Of a stretch of 64,000 nucleotides of DNA, positions 8,372 to 15,551 are shown one piece after another. This DNA is from CAVTLG01 sp963735495 (GTDB taxonomy: Bacteria; Chloroflexota; Ktedonobacteria; Ktedonobacterales; Ktedonobacteraceae). Location: positions 475,031 through 539,030 of the forward strand of contig CAVTLG010000008.1 of assembly GCA_963735495.1 (NCBI GenBank). Direction: 5' to 3'. Every line of letters begins with the position of its first letter. The first letter of the stretch is position 1. Made by a program: the position numbers and the translations under genes. The notes below the pieces were generated by a model. It was not told the origin of the DNA, searched no databases, and worked only from the letters and a program-made list of their open reading frames with translations.

Positions 8372-9970
8372 TTAAACTTTTTTTCTTCTGCTTTTGGTGA
8401 TCGTGTAACGCGCGAATAAAGGATCTTCCGGCTCCTGAATATAACGCGAGATATTCAGTAATACTCCAACTGCTGCCATCGAAATAACCAGAGAGGTGCC
8501 GCCATAACTAATAAATGGCAGTGGCACTCCTGTGTACGGGACAGAAGCAGTGGTTGAGCCAATGTTTATGATCGCCTGCAACACCAGCCATGTCGTAATA
8601 CCTGTAGCCAGCAGCGCGCCATAGACATCTTGCGTGCGCCGAGCCAGGCGAAATCCACGAAACGCCAGCATCAGAAACAGCAAAATCAGGATAGCCGCCC
8701 CAATAAAGCCCAATTCCTCGCCAATAATTGCAAAAATCGAGTCGATCTGCGGAAATGGCAGATAGCCTGTCTTTTGCCGACTCTGTCCCAGCCCCAGACC
8801 AAACCAGCCACCAGACCCTAACGCCAGTAACGACTGGTAAAGTTGCAAGTTGATATCGGTAACATGCTGGAAAGGATTGAGAAAGCCGATCAAACGCTGC
8901 AAGCGGTAGCCGTGAAACGCCTGCGTCATAAACATTAAGCCTCCGCAACCCATGGCGAGCATAAACTGCAAGATATTCGCTCCTGCCGTAAAGAACATAG
9001 CAGTCGTCAGACCGGCAATAACTATCGCCGTTCCCATATCGTTCTCCAGCAGCACCAGACCCAACACCAGACCCACGAGAATAACAAATGGCGCTAACCC
9101 ATAGAGAAATGTCCCTACCTGGTTGCCTTTACGAGCCAGCCAGTCAGCAATATAGAGTGCTAATATCAATTTGATTAATTCACTCGGTTGAAATGATAAG
9201 AACGGACCCAGCGTGAGCCAGCGCGATGCTCCATAGGCGTTTGTGCCAAACAACAAGACGATCACCAGCAGCGGCAGCGCTAGCGCCATACCAAAGAGCG
9301 AATAACGTCGCCACAAGCGATAGTCCACACGCATGGTTACAAGCATCGCGACTCCTCCCAACAGTGCACCAAAGAGCTGCTTCTGGAAAAAGTACGAGAC
9401 GTCATTGTAGTCCTGAGCTGCGACAAACGAGCTGGCACTATAGACCATCACCAGGCCAAAGCAAATAAGCGCCAGTACAACGATCAGCAGCACAGAATCT
9501 ATCTTTCCAGCCACACGCGGTAATTGCATCTCTAAGGCCGCTAGCTTTTTTTGCTCCTCGTCGCTAATGACCTGGACAGGCGCGGCTGCTTGCACAGGCG
9601 CATGTGGTATACGCAAGCTTCCTGTCAGGTTCGCACGCGGTCGACGTCCAGAGACAGCCGGGATATCCGCATTTGATACTTTACTGCGTAGAGGCGGCAA
9701 GCTCTTACGCGTCGCAGCAGATGGCGCCAGACGATCTTCGGCAGCGTAGCTCATCTTCACGCGTCGTTCAGCATTTGCAGCAGATGGTCGACGCTCTGCT
9801 AACGGTCGCGACCGCTCCTCCCTCGCTCCCCTGGACTCTTGCTGCGCAAGTGATCGGTAGACAGGTAAGGATTGATCATGCCGCCTTGTGCCCCTTAACG
9901 GCTGCTCGCTATTCTTTTTGTTGAGCTTGTCTCGTAGCATGAACGCCTGCGATCTCCACTGTTTGCTCAT
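8372..9970 (-). CDS. ftsW: Septal peptidoglycan polymerase FtsW (SEDS family)
   Basis: Polytopic lipid II polymerase that works with FtsI. About ten membrane segments run from residue 155 onward. The family marks are LLENDMGTAIVIAG (loop with the essential Glu/Asp region) and TGVPLPFISYGGTSLV near the end. The first 150 residues are a basic, Arg/Pro/Ser-rich cytoplasmic tail not usual for FtsW. RodA is the alternative; position between ftsI and murG favours FtsW. Start ATG 9970 has only a weak AGGT site; an ATG at 9940 is possible. Confidence 0.93.
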   Translation of the reverse strand: MSKQWRSQAFMLRDKLNKKNSEQPLRGTRRHDQSLPVYRSLAQQESRGAREERSRPLAERRPSAANAERRVKMSYAAEDRLAPSAATRKSLPPLRSKVSNADIPAVSGRRPRANLTGSLRIPHAPVQAAAPVQVISDEEQKKLAALEMQLPRVAGKIDSVLLIVVLALICFGLVMVYSASSFVAAQDYNDVSYFFQKQLFGALLGGVAMLVTMRVDYRLWRRYSLFGMALALPLLVIVLLFGTNAYGASRWLTLGPFLSFQPSELIKLILALYIADWLARKGNQVGTFLYGLAPFVILVGLVLGLVLLENDMGTAIVIAGLTTAMFFTAGANILQFMLAMGCGGLMFMTQAFHGYRLQRLIGFLNPFQHVTDINLQLYQSLLALGSGGWFGLGLGQSRQKTGYLPFPQIDSIFAIIGEELGFIGAAILILLFLMLAFRGFRLARRTQDVYGALLATGITTWLVLQAIINIGSTTASVPYTGVPLPFISYGGTSLVISMAAVGVLLNISRYIQEPEDPLFARYTITKSRRKKV

Positions 9971-10076
9971 GTCCAGAGCTTACCTGTACGCTAACCACCT
10001 GGAGCGCGCACATCCTTCGCAATCTCTCGTCATGGGCTTGACATAGAACGAATTTTCTACTATACTCTTCACAAGG

Positions 10077-10394
10077 TCATTGCTTAGCAAAGCGTGTATT
10101 ATGTTTATCCGGTGAATCCTGATCTGGCTGCTCCTGCATCACCTCGAGCACCTGCTCAACTTCCTGGTCACTGATACGCAATTGAGCAGACTGCATGTCA
10201 AAGACCTCAACGCCTTTTGCATGTAATAATGTACTCCAGGGATCAGTTTCAAGCGTTGGTATGTTTGCCTCACCAGCAGGAGCACTATCAGGAACCGGAT
10301 GATGCCCTAAGAGTTCTTGCCAGATGCTGCTCAATTCACCTTGTACAGGTTCTGGAGTCTGCTCTTTTTTTTGGCCTTGATTCTTTTTTTGCAT
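10077..10394 (-). CDS. Small soluble protein of unknown function in the dcw cluster
   Basis: I do not recognise this 105-residue protein. It starts with a Lys/Gln-rich tail (MQKKNQGQKKEQ), has a central stretch with Trp residues (SSIWQELLGHHP, DPWSTLLHAKGVEVFDM) and an acidic helix ISDQEVEQVLEVMQEQ. No signal peptide or membrane helix is seen. It has a good ribosome site (AAGAAGGTG before ATG 10394) and fills the place between ftsI and ftsW where murE, murF, mraY and murD normally lie. A divisome accessory role is only a guess from position. Confidence 0.7.
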   Translation of the reverse strand: MQKKNQGQKKEQTPEPVQGELSSIWQELLGHHPVPDSAPAGEANIPTLETDPWSTLLHAKGVEVFDMQSAQLRISDQEVEQVLEVMQEQPDQDSPDKHNTRFAKQ

Positions 10395-10444
10395 TTTACA
10401 CCTTCTTGCTATGCTTCATCCCCACACCCATCGATGATCACGCA

Positions 10445-10768
10445 TCATGGCAAATCAGGCATTACGCCATAGTGCCACATCAATTGCTGCGCGATTGTCC
10501 TCCATAGGGGACCAGCCGCCGAGCCTCCATAGATCGTACTTTGCGGTCGGTCAATTTTCACAAGAATGACAAACTGTGGATTCGAGGCTGGGAGAAAACC
10601 AGCCATCGAAGCCTCGGTCTCGGTATCAGATATGCCTTGAGTCGTAGCAGTCCCTGTTTTCACCGCCACGCTATATCTCGCTATGGTTGCTTGCTGGTTA
10701 TAATTTGCTGCGCTCACCAGCATACCAGTAAGTTCCTTTGCCGCCTCCGCACTAATCACCCGTCGCTC
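10445..10768 (-). CDS. ftsI: FtsI/PBP2b-like transpeptidase, C-terminal part (after a frame break)
   Basis: Continuation of the penicillin-binding protein in another frame, beginning near 10768 with ERRVISAEAAKELTGML. It contains the third catalytic motif, KTGTA, in SVAVKTGTATTQG, plus the closing strands MAGFLPASNPQFVILVKID. Without this part the upstream protein would lack the KTG wall of the active site. Removing one C at about 10769 rejoins both parts into a protein of about 585 residues. Confidence 0.85.
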   Translation of the reverse strand, partial: ERRVISAEAAKELTGMLVSAANYNQQATIARYSVAVKTGTATTQGISDTETEASMAGFLPASNPQFVILVKIDRPQSTIYGGSAAGPLWRTIAQQLMWHYGVMPDLP

Positions 10769-12194
10769 GAACTTGAGGCTTTATAGTAGTAACGTGCCCA
10801 TTATTATTAATCGAGGACACCAGGTACGGCTTCATCATCACTCCGCCATTAGCGATAGCTTGATAAACCATAGCCATCTGTAGTGGTGTCGCCGTAATAC
10901 TCTGCCCAAAGGACTGGCGTACGAGATCACTCATAGACCAATCGGGAGAGGCATTCGTACGATAGCCCCCTGACATCTCTGGATCTAATAGCCCGGTACT
11001 TTGCCCAAAACCGAAACGTTGCACATAGGGATAAAATCCTTGCGGCTTCAGAAAATTGTATACCACATAGGCGGCTCCAACATTAGCCGAGTGCTCTAGC
11101 ACCTGGGTCATCGTCTCATGTCCATAAGCCATATCCGCCCAATTCGTTACCTCCTGTGTACCATCAGGAAAGGTGAGATAACCCGGATCATAAAACGCTG
11201 TATCGGGCGTAATCAGCTTTTGATCCAGTGCCGCTGCCATCGTCACCGCCTTCATGGTCGAACCTGGCTCATAACTACAGTAGAGCGCCGGATTGAGATA
11301 GACATCCTCACTACCCAGGCAACCCTTATCATCGGCATAATTGCCATAATTATTAGGGTCAAATGTCGGATAACCTGCCATGGCCACGACAGCGCCCGTG
11401 CGTGCATTCAGCACAACGACGGTTCCACTCTGCGCCTCTGTTTTTTGCACCGCATTAGCCAGTGCAGACTGCACCTGATACTGAATATCGCTCTCAATCG
11501 TCATGGTCAAATTCGCGCCATTCAGCGGATTTTGTCCTGAACTGGAACCAACCGTCAAAGGATTACCATTGAGATCGGTTTCTGCCGTGAAACTGCCTGG
11601 TTTCCCAGACAATAGCGTATTATATTTGGCCTCAATGCCATAGACTCCCTCATCCGAGGCATCAGACACATAACCCAGTACCTGCGAGGCCAGATCACCG
11701 CCAGGATAGGTCCGCCAGGTGCGCGGCTGTAAAAAGGTATCTGGCAATTGCAAATTACTCAACTGCGCGCTCTGTGCTGGATCGATAGGCCCCGCGATGC
11801 GCACCGTCTGTAAATTAGCGCCAAAGGCTTGCCTGAGACTATCCTCTGATACACCTGGAAGCACCTGGTGCAACTCCTGGATCTGCGTCTGTAAGCTGGC
11901 CCGATAATTTTCTGTATAGTCCGCTGCAAACTGTATTGGCTCGATATAGACATCATCACGCACAATGTTTGTCGCCAACACATGACCCTGCGCATCAAAG
12001 ATCAGCCCTCGTGGAGCTGGCAGAATCTGGCTTTGTGTATGCTCCTCATTCGCCTGTTGCGCCAACCGATAACCACTATAGGATTCCAGAATCTGCCAGT
12101 AGTAGAGCCTGCCCAGAAGCACAACCATAGCGCTACAAACCAGCAAAAAAATCATCATTTGCCGGTTGCGCGCGCGGCGTAGCTCTGTACTCAT
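10752..12194 (-). CDS. ftsI: FtsI/PBP2b-like septal transpeptidase, N-terminal part
   Basis: Class B penicillin-binding protein that cross-links septal peptidoglycan. One N-terminal membrane helix (MIFLLVCSAMVVLLGRLYY) is followed by the PBP dimerisation domain (PRGLIFDAQGHVLA, WRTYPGGDLASQVLGYV, GVYGIEAKYN). The transpeptidase domain has the active serine in GSTMK and the SxN motif in EHSANVGA. The frame stops after KPQVRATGD; the KTG motif lies in the downstream frame. ATG 12194 is chosen for its AGAGGAG site; the frame is open further up to 12233. No PASTA domains are seen. Confidence 0.9.
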   Translation of the reverse strand: MSTELRRARNRQMMIFLLVCSAMVVLLGRLYYWQILESYSGYRLAQQANEEHTQSQILPAPRGLIFDAQGHVLATNIVRDDVYIEPIQFAADYTENYRASLQTQIQELHQVLPGVSEDSLRQAFGANLQTVRIAGPIDPAQSAQLSNLQLPDTFLQPRTWRTYPGGDLASQVLGYVSDASDEGVYGIEAKYNTLLSGKPGSFTAETDLNGNPLTVGSSSGQNPLNGANLTMTIESDIQYQVQSALANAVQKTEAQSGTVVVLNARTGAVVAMAGYPTFDPNNYGNYADDKGCLGSEDVYLNPALYCSYEPGSTMKAVTMAAALDQKLITPDTAFYDPGYLTFPDGTQEVTNWADMAYGHETMTQVLEHSANVGAAYVVYNFLKPQGFYPYVQRFGFGQSTGLLDPEMSGGYRTNASPDWSMSDLVRQSFGQSITATPLQMAMVYQAIANGGVMMKPYLVSSINNNGHVTTIKPQVRATGD

Positions 12195-12259
12195 TACTGA
12201 TCTCCTCTGCCAGACGACGCACGCCAGGCACATATAACTTCATTCAGGCTCGCGTAGAG

Positions 12260-12664
12260 TTATGGTTGCGTCCCACCAGTATTTTTGGCGATAGACTGCA
12301 AATTATGCGCTACGATTACCCATACCTTACTTGTATCAACTGGCACCAACCCCTGGTGCTTTGCCTGACTGGCAATATAGGCCGGCGACTGCTCATAAGC
12401 AATCGTATCAATCAGATCCTGGTTTTGACGCGCCAGCATCGTCTGCTCGCTGTGTATTTGCTGCAAGTGCTGATTCGCAGCGACAGCTTGGCTCACCTGA
12501 CTGAGATACAAAATCGCCATCAAACCTATCAGCAAGACGCTTATAACGCACAACGCGACAGGTCCGAGATGCAAAAAAAAGGGCGGTCGACGTCTGTTCA
12601 CGGCAGATAGGTTCTTTTGCTGCATGGCTGGCAAAGCACCGGTATGCGCTTTCGAGCTGTACAT
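12260..12664 (-). CDS. ftsL: FtsL/DivIC-like bitopic division protein
   Basis: Small protein between rsmH and ftsI, the normal place of ftsL. A basic tail (NRRRPPFF) precedes one membrane helix (VALCVISVLLIGLMAILYL). A predicted coiled coil of about 40 residues follows (NQHLQQIHSEQTMLARQNQDLID) and then a short extracytoplasmic end (AKHQGLVPVDTSKVWVIVA). That plan is typical of FtsL and septum-formation initiators; sequence identity in this family is low, so the name rests on position and topology. ATG 12664 has AAGGA nine bases upstream. Confidence 0.75.
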   Translation of the reverse strand: MYSSKAHTGALPAMQQKNLSAVNRRRPPFFLHLGPVALCVISVLLIGLMAILYLSQVSQAVAANQHLQQIHSEQTMLARQNQDLIDTIAYEQSPAYIASQAKHQGLVPVDTSKVWVIVAHNLQSIAKNTGGTQP

Positions 12665-12735
12665 ACACTGCGTTCCTTCAAGATACAGAGCGGTTCCTGG
12701 CAAATGCACTTGACCAGCTCCCTACAAGTGACGCA

Positions 12736-13701
12736 CTACGAACCAACAACGACTTCGGCAACCCGTAATTTGGCACTACGAGCGCGCGGATTACGCTCGA
12801 TCTCTTGCGCGCTTGCGGTGATAGGCTTCTTCGTCAACAGACGTAAACGGGCCTTGTGACCACAAACACAGACCGGGAGTTGAGGCGGGCAGAGGCAATC
12901 ACTTGCTTCGCGCCGCATAAACTCTTTCACAATTCTATCTTCTAAAGAGTGGAAAGCGATAATCGCCATCCTACCTGCATCTACTTTTTCGGTGCTCAGT
13001 ACGTCCAAAAGCTGAGGCAGCACTGTCTCCAATCGCTCTAACTCATGATTCACAGCAATGCGCAATGCCTGAAAGGTCCGTGTCGCCGGGTGGATAGCGC
13101 CAGGCTTATGAGGCACCCCTACGGCGGCAAGCGTAGCCAGTTGAGACGTCCGTAGCAGCGCCCCTCTGGTGCGTTCACGCACTATGCGTCGAGCAATCTG
13201 CCGTGAACGCGGCTCCTCCCCATAACGCCAGATGATGGCGGCAAGTTCCTGTTCGCTGGCCTGGTTGACCAGGTCAGCGGCTGAAACGTCCAGCGTTTGA
13301 TCGAGCCGCATATCCAGGGGACCATCCGCACTGAAAGAAAAACCGCGCTGCGCATCATCCATCTGGTCCGATGAAAAGCCGAGATCGAGCAGTGTGCCTT
13401 GTACGGAGACAAAACCCGTACGCTGCGCAATGGCAGCCAGGTCGGCAAAATTCCCGTGAGCCAGCACCAACCGACCACTCTCTATACAATCTGACAAACG
13501 CTCTTCCACCCGCGCCAATGCCTGCGTATCGGTATCAATGCCCAATACCTTCCCATCAGGAGCTGAGCTAGCCAGGATTGCAGCTGTATGGCCTCCTCCA
13601 CCTAGCGTGCCATCAATATAACGGCCACCCGCATGGGGTTGTAGAAACCTCAACACCTCGTCTAACATCACCGGCACATGTTGTGAATGTTCTCTATTCA
13701 T
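12736..13701 (-). CDS. rsmH: 16S rRNA (cytosine1402-N4)-methyltransferase RsmH
   Basis: SAM-dependent enzyme (formerly MraW) that methylates C1402 in the ribosomal P site. Typical features are HVPVMLDEVLRFL at the start, the SAM loop DGTLGGGGHTAAIL, LLDLGFSSDQMDDAQRGFSF, the insert domain, and FHSLEDRIVKEFM with the C-terminal CGHKARLRLLTKKP stretch. The 321-residue length is normal. It follows mraZ by about 40 bp in the common mraZ-rsmH-ftsL-ftsI order. Confidence 0.97.
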   Translation of the reverse strand: MNREHSQHVPVMLDEVLRFLQPHAGGRYIDGTLGGGGHTAAILASSAPDGKVLGIDTDTQALARVEERLSDCIESGRLVLAHGNFADLAAIAQRTGFVSVQGTLLDLGFSSDQMDDAQRGFSFSADGPLDMRLDQTLDVSAADLVNQASEQELAAIIWRYGEEPRSRQIARRIVRERTRGALLRTSQLATLAAVGVPHKPGAIHPATRTFQALRIAVNHELERLETVLPQLLDVLSTEKVDAGRMAIIAFHSLEDRIVKEFMRREASDCLCPPQLPVCVCGHKARLRLLTKKPITASAQEIERNPRARSAKLRVAEVVVGS

Positions 13702-13742
13702 TTACTCTAGCTCTTGACATACGTCGATAGAGAGAGCATCTT

Positions 13743-14150
13743 TTAGAAAGGAATCTTACTTCCCTCAACGTCGAGTTGCTCCTGATAGGTCTGCCAGGTC
13801 GTGCGATCCCAGATCTCAAAGTGATCTCGCACGCCAGCCACTGTCACTTCACTCTCCAACTTTGCATAGACGCGCAACTTTGCGGGAATGATCATGCGCC
13901 CCTGTGCATCCAACTCGATATCACTTGCGCTAGGATACACGCGCCGTTCAAAGTCGCGTAATTCAGCGCTCGACATACCCGCTACAAGCTCACTTGACTT
14001 CTGTTCCCAGCGCTCCATGGTATACACTGACAGGCAAGTACCCATACCTTTGCTGATGACAGCCCCCTTATCCATCTGCGTCCGAAATTTCGCGGGAATT
14101 GCCAGACGGCCCTTTGCATCAATTGTATGTTCAAACTCGCCTAGAAACAT
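13743..14150 (-). CDS. mraZ: Transcriptional regulator MraZ
   Basis: Ring-forming DNA-binding protein with two SpoVT-AbrB half-domains. The first is LGEFEHTIDAKGRLAIPAKFR and the second is SASDIELDAQGRMIIPAKLRVYA. MraZ is known to bind GTGGG-type repeats upstream of its own operon; such repeats are present here at 14245-14290. ATG 14150 gives the usual MFLGEFEH start; a TTG two codons earlier would add two residues. First gene of the dcw operon and probably its own repressor. Confidence 0.95.
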   Translation of the reverse strand: MFLGEFEHTIDAKGRLAIPAKFRTQMDKGAVISKGMGTCLSVYTMERWEQKSSELVAGMSSAELRDFERRVYPSASDIELDAQGRMIIPAKLRVYAKLESEVTVAGVRDHFEIWDRTTWQTYQEQLDVEGSKIPF

Positions 14151-14244
14151 AGCCAATTTTATACTTTCTTATGCGCATATTGCGCAAGAAACACAGGTAA
14201 CCTATTAGCAGACCTACTTCACCATGACATGCGTCACCGACCCT

Positions 14245-14290
14245 CCCCACCAACCATAGAAACGCACCAAAATTCCCCACTTTTCCCCAC
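14245..14290 (-). promoter_or_regulatory. MraZ-type operator (GTGGGG repeats)
   Basis: On the minus strand two GTGGGG boxes lie ten bases apart (14285-14290 and 14275-14280), followed by GGTGCG (14263-14268) and a further GTGGGG (14245-14250). This matches the repeated-box layout of known MraZ operators. A TACAAT at 14294-14299 just upstream could be the -10 element, with a weak -35 (TTTTCC). Confidence 0.75.
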
Positions 14291-14329
14291 TTCATTGTAA
14301 CACTTCTTAGGCATGTAGGAAAAGAGTGT

Positions 14330-14372
14330 TATCCACCAATTTTTGATGCCTACGTGGATAACTTGTGGATAA
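14330..14372. promoter_or_regulatory. Cluster of three DnaA boxes
   Basis: TTATCCACA (perfect, minus strand, 14364-14372), TTATCCACG (one mismatch, minus strand, 14353-14361) and TTATCCACC (one mismatch, plus strand, 14330-14338) lie within 43 bp, just upstream of the MraZ operator. The consensus TTATNCACA is established for DnaA. They may couple dcw transcription to DnaA, or be part of an origin or DnaA-titration site. Confidence 0.7.
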
Positions 14373-14497
14373 CTTTTCTCCTTGTCAATATTTGATTGCC
14401 TGATAGCTTTGTATCTCAACTTGTTGCAGTACGCATCACGTTACTTGCCCCTCTTCTTTACCATCGCTTCTAAAAGTACTAGCAGGAAGCAAGCTGT

Positions 14498-14584
14498 TTG
14501 ACACATGCCCTTTTCAATAGCTATCGTATTAATATGGTATTAAGAATGTTAGTTACCAAACATTTGTTAGCTAGCAAACACTAA
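14498..14584 (+). promoter_or_regulatory. Promoter and repeated operator-like motif before the H-NOX regulator
   Basis: TTGACA at 14498-14503 is followed at 19 bp by TATCGT, a fair promoter. Downstream lie two direct copies of a 14-base motif: GTTAGTTACCAAAC (14548-14561) and GTTAGCTAGCAAAC (14566-14579), 18 bp centre to centre. A final CTAAC at 14580-14584 gives an inverted GTTAG-N9/10-CTAAC pair. The placement between promoter and start codon suits a repressor site. Confidence 0.45.
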
Positions 14585-14618
14585 CCGTCCTCAAACCAAG
14601 GAAAGGCTCGCCCACTAC

Positions 14619-15506
14619 ATGAAAGGGATTATCTTCGTCGTTTGGGAAAAGTATCTGGAAGAACGCTTTGGATCAAGTTTTATTGATAAATACCGTGAAA
14701 GCATCCATGAGTCAAAGGCTAATCTTCCAGTCACAGGAAAAACCTACCCTGATGAAATGTTGTTACAGGGGCTAACGGTCGCGCGCCAGCTCAGCACGTT
14801 TTCAGAAGATCGCTTGATGTTTGAGTATGGACGCTATTTCATGCTCAATGGCCTGGTGGAATATCTGTGTGGTTATCTGCTGGCACAGTCCTGGAACGCC
14901 TACGACCTCGTGCTCCAGATGCGCGACGCCCACGCCCAGATGCGTCGTACACCAGATGGTGTTATGCCTCCACTTTTTAGCTATGAAGTCCTCTCCAACG
15001 ACCACACGCATATGATACTCACCTATGATAGCCAACGCAAATTATGCTCATTGCTGGATGGTGCAATTCATGGCGCGGCAGAGCGCTTTGGAGAACGCGC
15101 ACGTACACGGGAACTTAGCTGTATGAAGCGGGGAGACCCCGTCTGCCGCTTCGACGTTGTGTTTGAAGGGGAGTCATGGGCCAAGCGTGCGACGCCAGCG
15201 GCCATAGCACAGGAGAAGCAGCGACTCTCAAAACAAGGATTAACGAACCTCATGCTGCAGGTTTTGCCCAAAGATGCCAACGCAGCTATGGATCTGAAAG
15301 CCATTAAAGTGGCTGTCGACCAGCATCAGGGACCTTACTTTCCAGAAATTTATCAAGAGCAACGCCACCTGACTGCTGTGCATATATCACAACTCTATAC
15401 CGCTCTTACCAAGCTCCAGCAGGTCGGTCTGGTCGCCAGCACCGTTAATCGCGAAGGTGACACCTTCGAGAAGCGCCGCTACTGGCTCTCACCTACCACC
15501 GGTTAA
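14619..15506 (+). CDS. H-NOX (heme NO/O2-binding) domain fused to a winged-helix DNA-binding domain
   Basis: Residues 1 to about 175 follow the H-NOX pattern: MKGIIFVVWEKYLEERFG at the start, a histidine at 105 (LQMRDAHAQM) where the family has its proximal heme ligand, PPLFSYEVLSND, and Y136-D-S138-Q-R140, which is the YxSxR motif that holds the heme propionates. CMKRGDPVCRFDV closes the domain. After a linker, residues about 205-295 look like a PadR-type winged helix: VHISQLYTALTKLQQVGLV as recognition region and FEKRRYWLSPTTG as wing. This would be a one-component NO- or O2-responsive transcription factor. Heme binding follows from the motifs; the DNA-binding role is inferred from the wing pattern. 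ATG 14619 has a GGAAAGG site a little far upstream. Confidence 0.8.
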   Translation: MKGIIFVVWEKYLEERFGSSFIDKYRESIHESKANLPVTGKTYPDEMLLQGLTVARQLSTFSEDRLMFEYGRYFMLNGLVEYLCGYLLAQSWNAYDLVLQMRDAHAQMRRTPDGVMPPLFSYEVLSNDHTHMILTYDSQRKLCSLLDGAIHGAAERFGERARTRELSCMKRGDPVCRFDVVFEGESWAKRATPAAIAQEKQRLSKQGLTNLMLQVLPKDANAAMDLKAIKVAVDQHQGPYFPEIYQEQRHLTAVHISQLYTALTKLQQVGLVASTVNREGDTFEKRRYWLSPTTG

Positions 15507-15551
15507 TAGCAGCAACACCATGCATATGTTTTCTATGTTATAGTATAAATA

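Noticed and set aside
14157..14618. Confirmed replication origin upstream of mraZ
   Set aside because: Only three DnaA boxes, no clear AT-rich unwinding repeats, and dnaA/dnaN are not adjacent; kept as a question only.
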